Assembly (NCBI GenBank): GCA_963753165.1
Contig: CAVWBP010000032.1
Location: forward strand, 1 to 12,958
Reading direction: 5' to 3'
Length of the DNA: 12,958 bases
Source of the DNA: JAKLQR01 sp963753165
GTDB lineage: Bacteria; Nitrospirota; Thermodesulfovibrionia; Thermodesulfovibrionales; SM23-35
Within the stretch, counting starts at the first letter, position 1; each line of letters starts with the position of its first letter. The notes beneath the pieces are model-generated. The model searched no databases. It saw only the letters and a list, made by a program, of their open reading frames with translations, and was not told the origin of the DNA. Both the position numbers and the translations under genes were made by a program. This document shows, piece by piece, positions 1-7,890 of the stretch.

Positions 1-5
1 CCGGT

Positions 6-1028
6 ATGCAATTCGCACTGCAACTGAAATCATGTTTGTTTTTGTCAGCGATTCTTCTGTGTTTGGGGTACTGTGCTCTTCTAGAGGAAATTAGGCCGCC
101 ACAGCATCTTGGCGCATGGATAGTATACTGGGATGGAGAGCGGGGAATACAGGAGCTTGAACAAAACGGAGAATTGTTTGACCGTGTCTCCCTTTTTGCA
201 TATGAATTAGATGCTTCCGGAAATATCCGGCATGCGCCTCATCTTAAAGACATCATGCCGCCATTTTTTGCCCTTTCCCAAAAAAAAGGTTTTTCTCCCT
301 GGGTAACTCTGGTGAACGATCTGCGTACACCCAACAGAGTCCTTCTAAAAGACAGCAATATTGTGCGGCAACTCATTACTGATCCTCTTCTGCTCAACCA
401 GCATGTAAAGAACATCGTACAAAGGATGAAAGAGGACGGGTTTGCAGGACTCGATCTCGATTATGAAGGTCTCGATGTTTCTGATCAGGATAACTATCGT
501 GCATTTGTCTCTGCATTATCTGCGGAACTCGAACACAACGGACTGGGGCTTAATGTTTTAGTAGAGCCACGGCGCGGTCCTCTGCCAGCTCGCTCAACGG
601 TGTCGTTTACCGTTATGGGATATAATCTTCATGGCCCGCATACCGGCCCAGGCCCCCGCGCTACCGCCAGATTCATATCTTCACTGCGGAAACGGGGCGT
701 GGGTGATAGATATAATGCACCCGGGATTGCGCTGGCTGTCGGAGGTTTCTCTTGGGGTTCCGATGGGAAAGTCCGGCAACTTGACTGGACAGAGGGACAG
801 AGGATAACTCAGTCTGCAGTGAAGAATGGAAGAGGGTTTTTTAACAATGTGTCGTTTTCCCGTCAGGAAGATGGCTCTGAAATATGGTTTGAAGATGATA
901 TCAGTATCGGGGAGAAGTGGGGAGCTGCTTACAGGAACGGATATCGTAAGGTGATGATCTGGAAGCTGGGAGGAAACGATGAGAATTTATTCAGGATACT
1001 GTCTGCATATAGAACACTCCGTCAATAA
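6..1028 (+). CDS. Secreted GH18-type glycosidase
   Basis: A 340-residue protein with an N-terminal hydrophobic segment (about residues 8-24), probably a signal peptide; the LGYC at 20-23 is only a poor lipobox. The rest reads as a glycoside hydrolase family 18 TIM barrel: a first strand ending in YWD (41-43), the catalytic strand GLDLDYE with D150, D152 and the acid/base E154, a MGYN motif at 204-207 and a closing IWKLGG near 318-323. The first Asp of the usual DxxDxDxE is Ala147, and MxYD is MGYN. The family cleaves beta-1,4-linked GlcNAc-containing chains (chitin, chito-oligomers, peptidoglycan glycan); the short form with YWD resembles YaaH-type GH18 proteins. No stop codon lies between the window edge and this ATG, so the true start could be further left. 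It converges on the beta-helix gene. Family placement is solid; substrate is unknown, with the locus polysaccharide or peptidoglycan as candidates. Confidence 0.85.
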   Translation: MQFALQLKSCLFLSAILLCLGYCALLEEIRPPQHLGAWIVYWDGERGIQELEQNGELFDRVSLFAYELDASGNIRHAPHLKDIMPPFFALSQKKGFSPWVTLVNDLRTPNRVLLKDSNIVRQLITDPLLLNQHVKNIVQRMKEDGFAGLDLDYEGLDVSDQDNYRAFVSALSAELEHNGLGLNVLVEPRRGPLPARSTVSFTVMGYNLHGPHTGPGPRATARFISSLRKRGVGDRYNAPGIALAVGGFSWGSDGKVRQLDWTEGQRITQSAVKNGRGFFNNVSFSRQEDGSEIWFEDDISIGEKWGAAYRNGYRKVMIWKLGGNDENLFRILSAYRTLRQ

Positions 1029-1085
1029 AGAGGGTTGCATTATGTGAATCCTGATATTACCGGTCGTCCCTTGCTTTTCTCCCGG

Positions 1086-2765
1086 TCACTCTGTTGGGTG
1101 AGTAGTGCGTTTTTTCAACTGATCGAGAAAGAGAGAGTTGGGTATAAGGGTTTTGCCAATCCCGATCCCTTCTACGAAATCCTCAGGTGATGTATCATAT
1201 CCATTGATTGTCACAGGGGTGGTTTTCACGGAGGATGATGGCCCCCTGGTGCCGATAACGTATCCGGGTCCGAACTGTCTTGAATCAATGATATAATCTT
1301 TCCCGTCCTTATAGTGAACCCCATATGTGTTCCATATGACACTCTGTGTCGTGGTTTGGCCGTGAAGAGGTGTGCCGTAGGGACGGTATTTTGCTTCTAT
1401 GTAATCCCGGTTCAGGGTCATATTGTCCAGAAGGTTTGCAACGCTCAGATGCATATGGAAATCGACAGGATACCGGGAATTATATGATGAGGAACGGAAA
1501 ATTACATTCCCATGAGTCCACATGCTCAGCAGTGAATATCCGTGTCGTGCATTCCGTGCCTCACAGTCAATGATCAGGTTATCGCTCCCCCGGAGGATAA
1601 AAGCATATCCATTGCCTCCTTCACCTTTATATTGCGGTGAGGACAAAGCACAATCCTGAATAGTTATGCTGCGGGATTTATAGATCAGTATCCCATTTGA
1701 CAGAATATGAACGTCGGCTGAATTCCCATGTGGTGCATATGTTTTTATGCGCTGTACCCAGCAATTGACTGCATGCTGTATTTTTATGACAGAAGAGAAA
1801 TGCACTTGGTAGGCTCCTTTCTCTTTGTTTCCTGCCGCTTCTCTGTAATCGGTATCACCCCATCCTGACCGGAGACTCTGTCTGTTCCCTATGGCCAGGT
1901 CCTCAATGCCTGTTTCTTCGATAGAGGGAGCAACCTTGTAGACCCGGGCGTTGTCCCTCCTTTTGAGAAAATACCGTGTCGGAATGTCGATAAAAACAAT
2001 ACTGTTTCCCGCGTCTATCGCAATAATTTTACGGTAAAAAGTGATGCCGTTTAATCTCGCATTCCAGGGGCAGGATAGAGATGATTCTTCACAGGGCTCA
2101 TCACTGTATTCCATTTTGTGATCAGCAGCGAATTCCCTTGTGCAGTCGGCACGGATAATAATCCAGTCACCGACGCGAAGATTTTTCGTATCGTGAACAG
2201 GTATCCTGGTTGTCGGCTCCAGTAGATCGTGTGACAGTGCAACCGGTTCGCTGACAGGTTCGTGCCAGTCACCCCCATGAACCGGATATATCGCTATAAT
2301 ATTCTTCTCCCTCATGTTGGGCTCATCATTCAGAAGGAATGTTTTATTGCGGCCCGCACCCCGAAGGACTACTTTCGCATATTTGATCCAAAGTGCAGAA
2401 ATACTCCCTGAGGGAGGCTTTACGCGGTAAGTCCCGGGAGGCAGATAGACCACGCCGCCTCCTTTTTCACCAACAAAATCAAGCGCATCCTGTATAGCCT
2501 CTGTTGCATCATGAATACCTAAACTGTCTGCATGAAAAGGAGAACGGGTGACGTCCACAAGAATGCCCTTGATATCTCCGGGGATTTCCTCTTCACCCAG
2601 GCGATATCCTGCATATGAGAAATCATGGAGAAACCGGCCTGAAGAGTCTTTGTACCCAAATGACCAATCTTCCGGATAGAGAGTGCTTCGCCAGGATGTC
2701 TGTAATGAGCAGCCAAAAGAAAACGTGAGAACAAGAGCGAGAAGAACACGGCTGAGTATCCTCAT
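1086..2765 (-). CDS. Lipoprotein with right-handed parallel beta-helix (pectate lyase superfamily-like)
   Basis: 559 residues from the ATG at 2765, chosen over an ATG 12 codons upstream because AAGGA sits 7 bases before it and the product then begins with a clean lipoprotein signal (MRILSRVLL..., Cys19 after SFG). Residues about 83-115 carry the GIHDAT...AIQDAL...GGGVVYLPPGTYRV pattern typical of the Pectate_lyase_3 beta-helix family. The remainder (about 130-500) is rich in short beta-strand and turn units such as SITIQDCAL and NLIIDCEARN. Polar clusters ARHG (406-409) and DFHMH (435-439) are candidate active-site or binding residues. Proteins of this fold are polysaccharide lyases, hydrolases or epimerases, often on uronate-containing chains. 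An outer-membrane-anchored enzyme acting on the polymer exported by the neighbouring operon is plausible. It is transcribed alone, divergent from the deacetylase. Fold is fairly certain; reaction is not. Confidence 0.8.
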   Translation of the reverse strand: MRILSRVLLALVLTFSFGCSLQTSWRSTLYPEDWSFGYKDSSGRFLHDFSYAGYRLGEEEIPGDIKGILVDVTRSPFHADSLGIHDATEAIQDALDFVGEKGGGVVYLPPGTYRVKPPSGSISALWIKYAKVVLRGAGRNKTFLLNDEPNMREKNIIAIYPVHGGDWHEPVSEPVALSHDLLEPTTRIPVHDTKNLRVGDWIIIRADCTREFAADHKMEYSDEPCEESSLSCPWNARLNGITFYRKIIAIDAGNSIVFIDIPTRYFLKRRDNARVYKVAPSIEETGIEDLAIGNRQSLRSGWGDTDYREAAGNKEKGAYQVHFSSVIKIQHAVNCWVQRIKTYAPHGNSADVHILSNGILIYKSRSITIQDCALSSPQYKGEGGNGYAFILRGSDNLIIDCEARNARHGYSLLSMWTHGNVIFRSSSYNSRYPVDFHMHLSVANLLDNMTLNRDYIEAKYRPYGTPLHGQTTTQSVIWNTYGVHYKDGKDYIIDSRQFGPGYVIGTRGPSSSVKTTPVTINGYDTSPEDFVEGIGIGKTLIPNSLFLDQLKKRTTHPTE

Positions 2766-2835
2766 CGGTCGTTCCTTATACATCCAGTATTCCCACTGCA
2801 TTTTCTTGGATAAGCAAAACGATGCATGCTTTTAG

Positions 2836-2862
2836 ATTATAAGGGTAGAGAAATAATTTCAA
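2836..2862 (-). promoter_or_regulatory. Possible sigma70 promoter for the beta-helix gene
   Basis: On the minus strand a TATAAT hexamer (2836-2841) lies 15 bp downstream of TTGAAA (2857-2862). The hexamers match well, but the spacer is shorter than the usual 16-18 bp. It would give a leader of about 60 nt before the ATG at 2765. The 98 bp between the two divergent genes must also hold the deacetylase promoter; on the plus strand I see only TATAAG (2838-2843) with no convincing -35. Confidence 0.35.
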
Positions 2863-2863
2863 T

Positions 2864-3961
2864 ATGCTGAATTGGAGAAAATGCTTGACAAGGGGCCTGA
2901 AGAGTTTTTATGGTTCATGTATGAGTATTGTGAACAACAGAGGTGTGAGAGGAGTCCGTTTTCTCCTTGCTTTCCTTATCTTCCTTATGACCTTCCTATC
3001 CACCTTGCCGGTATATTCTGAAGAGAACCATGGCGGCATAGTGATCGCTTTTGATGATGGATATCCCAGCTGGATAAATATTATTGCCCCTGAGTTGTCA
3101 CGTGCCGGTGGAGTGGCAACAGGATTTGTGAGTAACCAGCGAATCCGTTTTGGCGATCTGAGCTTTGAGGACCTCCGCACCTTGCAGAACAAATATGGAT
3201 GGGAAATAGGAACACATACCTACCACCATTTTAATGCGCCGTCATATGTAAAACAAAAAGGCCTCCCTGCATGGGTCAGCAGCGAACTTGATGCCTCGGT
3301 AAAAGAATTGAACTCCGAGGGTTTGAACATACAATCAATCGTGTTCCCCTATAATGCATATTCCGGGGAATTAGCAAAAGAAGTCATAAAAAGGTTCTCC
3401 AGTTTCCGCCGTGATGAAGTTTTCGCTGCAACCGACAGTATCAGAGAGGACGGATCGATTCCGGGGACAGACTTCGATATCAGCTTCTATGTGCCTTTGG
3501 CACAGATACTCCAATGGGTTGATTTTGCCAGGGAGCAGAATAAATTGCTTTTTCTTTACGGCCACAAAGTATTGCCTGATGAGGAATTCTTTACAGGCAC
3601 CGTACAATCTCTTTCGGTTCGTTCATTGGTTTGTGACCGGAATGTGGAACTGGCTGCAAAAAGCGACCTCTGCCTTGTGCCCGATATCCGAAGACGGGTA
3701 TACAGACCGGTAAAAATTGAAAATATCAAAGGGGATACAATTACCGTTTTTCAGGATGACTTATCAAAGATGTCAGAAACTCAGGCGAGTTTCATAGTCG
3801 GCCCATGTTACGGAATGCAACTCTCCTATTTCCGGAAGGTTATTTCATATGCTGCCGAGAAGCTTCCCTTCTATACGGTTTCTCGAGCGGTGCAGTTAAT
3901 GAAGAAGCCTCAAAGATTTGAAACAGAGGCAAAGAAAATCGAGACCCTGCCTGACCGGTAA
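2864..3961 (+). CDS. Secreted polysaccharide deacetylase (NodB fold, catalytically intact)
   Basis: 365 residues. A basic stretch and hydrophobic segment at about 29-52 (FLLAFLIFLMTFLSTLPVYS) forms a signal peptide or anchor. The NodB/CE4 motifs are present in order: IAFDDGY at 61-67 (D64 general base, D65 metal ligand), HTYHH at 118-122 giving the H-x-x-x-H metal pair H118/H122, FPY at 161-163, and LYGHK at 231-235 with the distal His234. Such enzymes remove N-acetyl groups from GlcNAc polymers in the periplasm or on the surface. Motif 3 is FPYNAY rather than the usual RxPYG, and about 80 residues lie between His234 and the last recognisable piece (SYFRKVI...LPFYTVSRAVQL, 321-345), longer than typical. 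The start is uncertain: the ATG at 2864 has a weak ribosome site, and an ATG at 2921 would give a more standard signal peptide. It ends 10 bp from the exporter gene, convergent. This is the only NodB domain in the window with a complete catalytic set. Confidence 0.85.
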   Translation: MLNWRKCLTRGLKSFYGSCMSIVNNRGVRGVRFLLAFLIFLMTFLSTLPVYSEENHGGIVIAFDDGYPSWINIIAPELSRAGGVATGFVSNQRIRFGDLSFEDLRTLQNKYGWEIGTHTYHHFNAPSYVKQKGLPAWVSSELDASVKELNSEGLNIQSIVFPYNAYSGELAKEVIKRFSSFRRDEVFAATDSIREDGSIPGTDFDISFYVPLAQILQWVDFAREQNKLLFLYGHKVLPDEEFFTGTVQSLSVRSLVCDRNVELAAKSDLCLVPDIRRRVYRPVKIENIKGDTITVFQDDLSKMSETQASFIVGPCYGMQLSYFRKVISYAAEKLPFYTVSRAVQLMKKPQRFETEAKKIETLPDR

Positions 3962-3971
3962 AACAATAGGG

Positions 3972-6900
3972 TTAGAACCTGAAAGAGATTCCGAGAAGCC
4001 AGGCAGTCCTGTCATACACCGGAGATTCAAGGTAATTGATTTCACCGTTGAGGCTGAGACGGGAAAAGATCAGATAACTGACCGTTAACCGTGTTCCCCA
4101 CACAAAACGCCAGTCTGTATCCTCTTCCTCAGCATAGCCTGCCCTGACACTTAAAGAATAATGCAGGTTTTTATATGCTCCGCGTGATGCGGCATAGAGC
4201 TGATGCTGCTGGAGTTTCACAGGAGCCCAATATTCATCGGGACTGCGGTCGCTGTCTGCAAAACGGAACGCATAGCCGGCGCCAAGAAATGGCCATTCAT
4301 GGAAACGATATCCAAACCTTCCTTCTGCCATAGAGGTATCATTATTGTCCGAACGCGCGGTATAGGAAAAGTCAGCATACAGGTCCCAGAAATCCTTGAT
4401 CCGCGAATAAGTATAGAGCGTATACGTGTTTGCCATGGTCTTTTCCCGAATGGCTTCTACCGTATCGACCTCCTGCCGGTCGGCTTCGAGTTCGATATAC
4501 CCGCCAAAGGGTGCATTCGGCAAATGAATATTCAAAAGGCCGCCGAAATGATCGTCAATATGCTTGACAGATAAAAACCACAGGCGTGCTTTTACCCAGC
4601 GCTCGTCAGCAAAATGCCAGAGAATTCCTGCGCCTGTCCGGGTACCTTCTTCATCGCCGATGTTTTTCCGGGACCATCGATTGTGGTCGCCAAAAAGCTC
4701 CAACCTGACTTGTCTGCTGACGTACCCGTCAAGAGATAATCCGTACTTCTCATAACTACGGTCATCTGCGTCGTCCCATCCGCTATAATTGAAACCGAGG
4801 AGGGGTCTTGCCCGGTTCTCGGCACGTTCGAGCGACAAGAGGATTCTCTTTGATTCAGGGTCAAGCTCTTTTGCATGATTCAGCTTCTTGAGTGCTGATG
4901 CGAGATCTCCTTCCTGATATGCGCTGTTACCCCAGTGAAAATTGGTATCAACAGGATCTGCTCCCAGCGTTTCAGCTTTCTGGAACGCCTTGTGCGCTCT
5001 TTCATACTGACTTTGCCAGTATAAGACCTTGGCCAGTTCGAGGTACGATCTTACAAGAGGATTATTTTCATGCAGGTGCTTCATCACTCCCTCTGCATCC
5101 CATTGTGGAGGTACAAAACGACCGGATATCCGCGATATATCAAATCCCTCTGTGATAAATCCATAATCGTCACCTGCGATTGCGAAATCGAAATGTTTTT
5201 CTATAGTTGTTTTGAGGATTTCAACATGCTTGGGCTCAGAGTCGAGAGAGAACTGTCCGTAGTCACCCCCGGGGTACACGAAAATGCGAGGCTGGGAAGA
5301 CCCCAGCTCATCAGAAGCCTTGGCGAGAAGGGTATCAAGACGTTTGGACATCATAGTTTTATCTTCACTTTTCCTGTCACGGGAATAGACTGTATGGGTC
5401 AGGGGATTGCCGAGTGTTCCGGATTCGGTTACCGGAGAACGCTGGAATGTTTCCGGTCCGCTGGATGCAATGATCCATCTTCCGCTTTCTCTTAATTCTT
5501 TCAGGAGCGAAGGATCCGGACTTCCCGGAACGAGTTGCGAGAGGGAACCAGTCTTTATTGCCAGAACAGCCCGCCCCCCAATGCGTTTTAGTGATGAATC
5601 GAGCACCGGCAAGGCATCAGGTTCAGGATCTACAATAATTGCGATTGTCCTGAGGTGATCAGCAGCGGCATTCAATTCAGAGGGAATGATGAATGCATAG
5701 CCTTCATTATGAAGGCGTTCCCAGTGGGAAACGATCTGCCCGGTGGTATTCCGACCACTGTACGGGCATTGGGTAACGTTGTCATACGCCAGCACCGGCA
5801 CCGCCTCCCGGAAATCCTTTTCAGTGATTTCACGCAATGATTTCAGGGCTGGTTTGAATTGTCCCTCAACTCCGAGCGACACTGCATAACGGATATCGGC
5901 ATTTATGTCCCATGGCCTCTGGTCGAGAACCTGTTTTGTATATTTCAAAGCGTCATCAGGGTTCTGCTGGTCGTATGAGATATCCCTGAGGGAGATCAAT
6001 CCTGGCAGAAATTCTTCATTCCGGACGATAAGGTTTGAATAGTAGGCTTTCGCTTCTTCGGCCATCTCCATTGACAGAAGCGCCTTGCCCGCAATACGGG
6101 CCATGACTATATTTCCGGGATCAGATTTAAGAACGGATTCTGCTGCTTCCCGCGCAGCAGAAGGATTGCCAAGGGATTCTGCTGCCGTGGCGCGGATTTT
6201 CAGGATTCCCGGAGATGGCTGCATGGACATAGTCTTGTCAGTCCAGAAAAAAGCACGTTGCATGTCGCCCAGGGCTGTTTCTATTTCGGCAATGAGTTCA
6301 TAAGCACGGAGAGTTGGTTTTATCTCTATACTCTGTTCAAGAATCGTAATCGCTTCTTTTGCCCTGCAGAGAGAAAAAAGTGACCTCGCTGTTTCAATCG
6401 CATAGCGGGGATTTTCCGGATATGAAAGGTGGAGTTCCTGCCAAATTTTCAACGCTTCCTGTTGTTCATGAAGGGAACTCAGCATTTCAGCCAGATAAAC
6501 CCTGGCAGTCGCATCTCCCGATGCTAACCTCCGGGAGAACCAGTCTTTTTCTCCCCGTGCTTCGTCAAAGAGTGCAGATTGCAGCAGGAGATTGAAAAAG
6601 TCCAGGCGCAGTTCATGCTGTTCAGGATCGTCAATCAAACTTTTCCGGTAATGAGGTATCGCACCGGGAATATTTCCGGCATCAGCCATCAATTTGCCCT
6701 GTATGCCCTCTCTTATTGATGAAGAAGATGAACGTGAAATAGTATCCTGAAGTATTTCTAAGGCTTCCTTATGACGGCCTGTGGCATCTGCTGCAGCGAG
6801 AAAATGAATCCAGACAACAGGGCTGTCGGGATCACGTTTGAGCACAGTTTGATAGAGAGAAAATGCCTTCTCCATGTTTCTGTCGAAATATTGTGCGTCG

Positions 6901-7874
6901 GCAGCTTTTTCCATAATGGTGTTGAGAGGAGCGGGGTATTCTGAAAAAGCACTGTATAGCAGCTCAACCTTTTCAACAAGGGGGAGAATACTGATGTCCG
7001 AACTGCACTTGAGGACAGTCTCAACAAGAATATCCCTTTCCTTTGCTTGAATATTCTCTAATCCTTGTTCAAGAAACGGCGAAAGATGATCGGGAACCGA
7101 CGGACAGATGTACAGCTTTGCTTCCACATATCCAAGATACAACCCGGTGGTTGGGAGGGTTTGCCCGGTTTCCCATGCTTTTAACAGTATTGTCCTGGCT
7201 GCAACATACTGTTGTTCCTTTATTAACTCAAGACCAAAAGATGTAAAAGAGGTTTCAGGGCTCCAGCGATTTAAAAATTCAACGGCTTTATCCGGATATC
7301 CTTGTTCTGCAAGACGGGCAACTACTTGTCTCAAAAGGCGGTCCTTGTTTGTCACTTTATTCTTCATAGCCTGGTCCCAGGCGGAAACCGCTTCATCATA
7401 TTGTCCTTTTACCCAGAGACTCCATCCCAGATCGCGCCATGCCCCGGCAGATATAGGCGTCTTCTGCCCCTTCGCTGTTTCTCCTGTTTTCTCTGCAGGA
7501 CGCGTCATGGTATGGATCCATGCGTTTATTTCCGGGTCGCCCTGTTTCAGGTCGAGAGCGGTTTGCAGGGCGTTCCGTGCTTCGTTATATTCTCCTTTGA
7601 GCATCAAAACCCGCCCGAGTTGTTTCCATACTTCAGCATAAGCAGGGTCGACTGCAAGGGCTGAACGGATATACCGGAGGGCGGCATCGAGATTATTTGC
7701 CGCCACCTGCTCACGGGACTTGTGTATGAGTTGCATGACAGACATTCCTTGCACAGACAGGCTTTCTTGTGCATTTTGCTGCACTGTCCTTCCGTCCTCG
7801 GCATGAGTCAATGAAGGCACGACGGACAGGGAAAAGATACTCAGGGAAAGAACTATACATTTAAAATATTTCAT
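3972..7874 (-). CDS. PgaA-like outer-membrane polysaccharide exporter: TPR + degenerate NodB domain + beta-barrel
   Basis: 1300 residues from the ATG at 7874, preferred over an ATG 11 codons upstream because the signal peptide then starts correctly (MKYFKCIVL... with THA before EDG at 26). Residues about 40-690 are a long TPR superhelix (for example AEVWKQLGRVL...GEYNEARNAL at 80-106). Residues about 692-920 align with the N-terminal half of PgaB-type deacetylases (VLAYDNV, IIVDPEPD, WIIASSGPE, FVYPGGDYG), but the metal-binding residues are replaced. A further TPR pair follows (about 942-1015). The C-terminal 275 residues or so alternate polar and aromatic residues as in outer-membrane strands and end GISFRF, a terminal Phe typical of barrels inserted by the BAM complex. 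In PgaA the TPR part contacts PgaB and the barrel exports the chain; the same role is inferred here. PgaA of E. coli is near 800 residues, so this one is much larger. It is the last gene of the operon, 16 bp after the PgaB-like gene. Confidence 0.85.
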   Translation of the reverse strand: MKYFKCIVLSLSIFSLSVVPSLTHAEDGRTVQQNAQESLSVQGMSVMQLIHKSREQVAANNLDAALRYIRSALAVDPAYAEVWKQLGRVLMLKGEYNEARNALQTALDLKQGDPEINAWIHTMTRPAEKTGETAKGQKTPISAGAWRDLGWSLWVKGQYDEAVSAWDQAMKNKVTNKDRLLRQVVARLAEQGYPDKAVEFLNRWSPETSFTSFGLELIKEQQYVAARTILLKAWETGQTLPTTGLYLGYVEAKLYICPSVPDHLSPFLEQGLENIQAKERDILVETVLKCSSDISILPLVEKVELLYSAFSEYPAPLNTIMEKAADAQYFDRNMEKAFSLYQTVLKRDPDSPVVWIHFLAAADATGRHKEALEILQDTISRSSSSSIREGIQGKLMADAGNIPGAIPHYRKSLIDDPEQHELRLDFFNLLLQSALFDEARGEKDWFSRRLASGDATARVYLAEMLSSLHEQQEALKIWQELHLSYPENPRYAIETARSLFSLCRAKEAITILEQSIEIKPTLRAYELIAEIETALGDMQRAFFWTDKTMSMQPSPGILKIRATAAESLGNPSAAREAAESVLKSDPGNIVMARIAGKALLSMEMAEEAKAYYSNLIVRNEEFLPGLISLRDISYDQQNPDDALKYTKQVLDQRPWDINADIRYAVSLGVEGQFKPALKSLREITEKDFREAVPVLAYDNVTQCPYSGRNTTGQIVSHWERLHNEGYAFIIPSELNAAADHLRTIAIIVDPEPDALPVLDSSLKRIGGRAVLAIKTGSLSQLVPGSPDPSLLKELRESGRWIIASSGPETFQRSPVTESGTLGNPLTHTVYSRDRKSEDKTMMSKRLDTLLAKASDELGSSQPRIFVYPGGDYGQFSLDSEPKHVEILKTTIEKHFDFAIAGDDYGFITEGFDISRISGRFVPPQWDAEGVMKHLHENNPLVRSYLELAKVLYWQSQYERAHKAFQKAETLGADPVDTNFHWGNSAYQEGDLASALKKLNHAKELDPESKRILLSLERAENRARPLLGFNYSGWDDADDRSYEKYGLSLDGYVSRQVRLELFGDHNRWSRKNIGDEEGTRTGAGILWHFADERWVKARLWFLSVKHIDDHFGGLLNIHLPNAPFGGYIELEADRQEVDTVEAIREKTMANTYTLYTYSRIKDFWDLYADFSYTARSDNNDTSMAEGRFGYRFHEWPFLGAGYAFRFADSDRSPDEYWAPVKLQQHQLYAASRGAYKNLHYSLSVRAGYAEEEDTDWRFVWGTRLTVSYLIFSRLSLNGEINYLESPVYDRTAWLLGISFRF

Positions 7875-7890
7875 TATCCAATCTCTTTCT

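Noticed and set aside
1059..1086. Intrinsic terminator between the convergent GH18 and beta-helix genes (ACCGG...CCGGT)
   Set aside because: The stem is only 5 bp with an 18-base loop and no following T-run on either strand.
4203..7664. Many plus-strand open frames of 60-177 codons opposite the exporter gene
   Set aside because: They are antisense shadows of the TPR/barrel gene with no ribosome sites or recognisable families.
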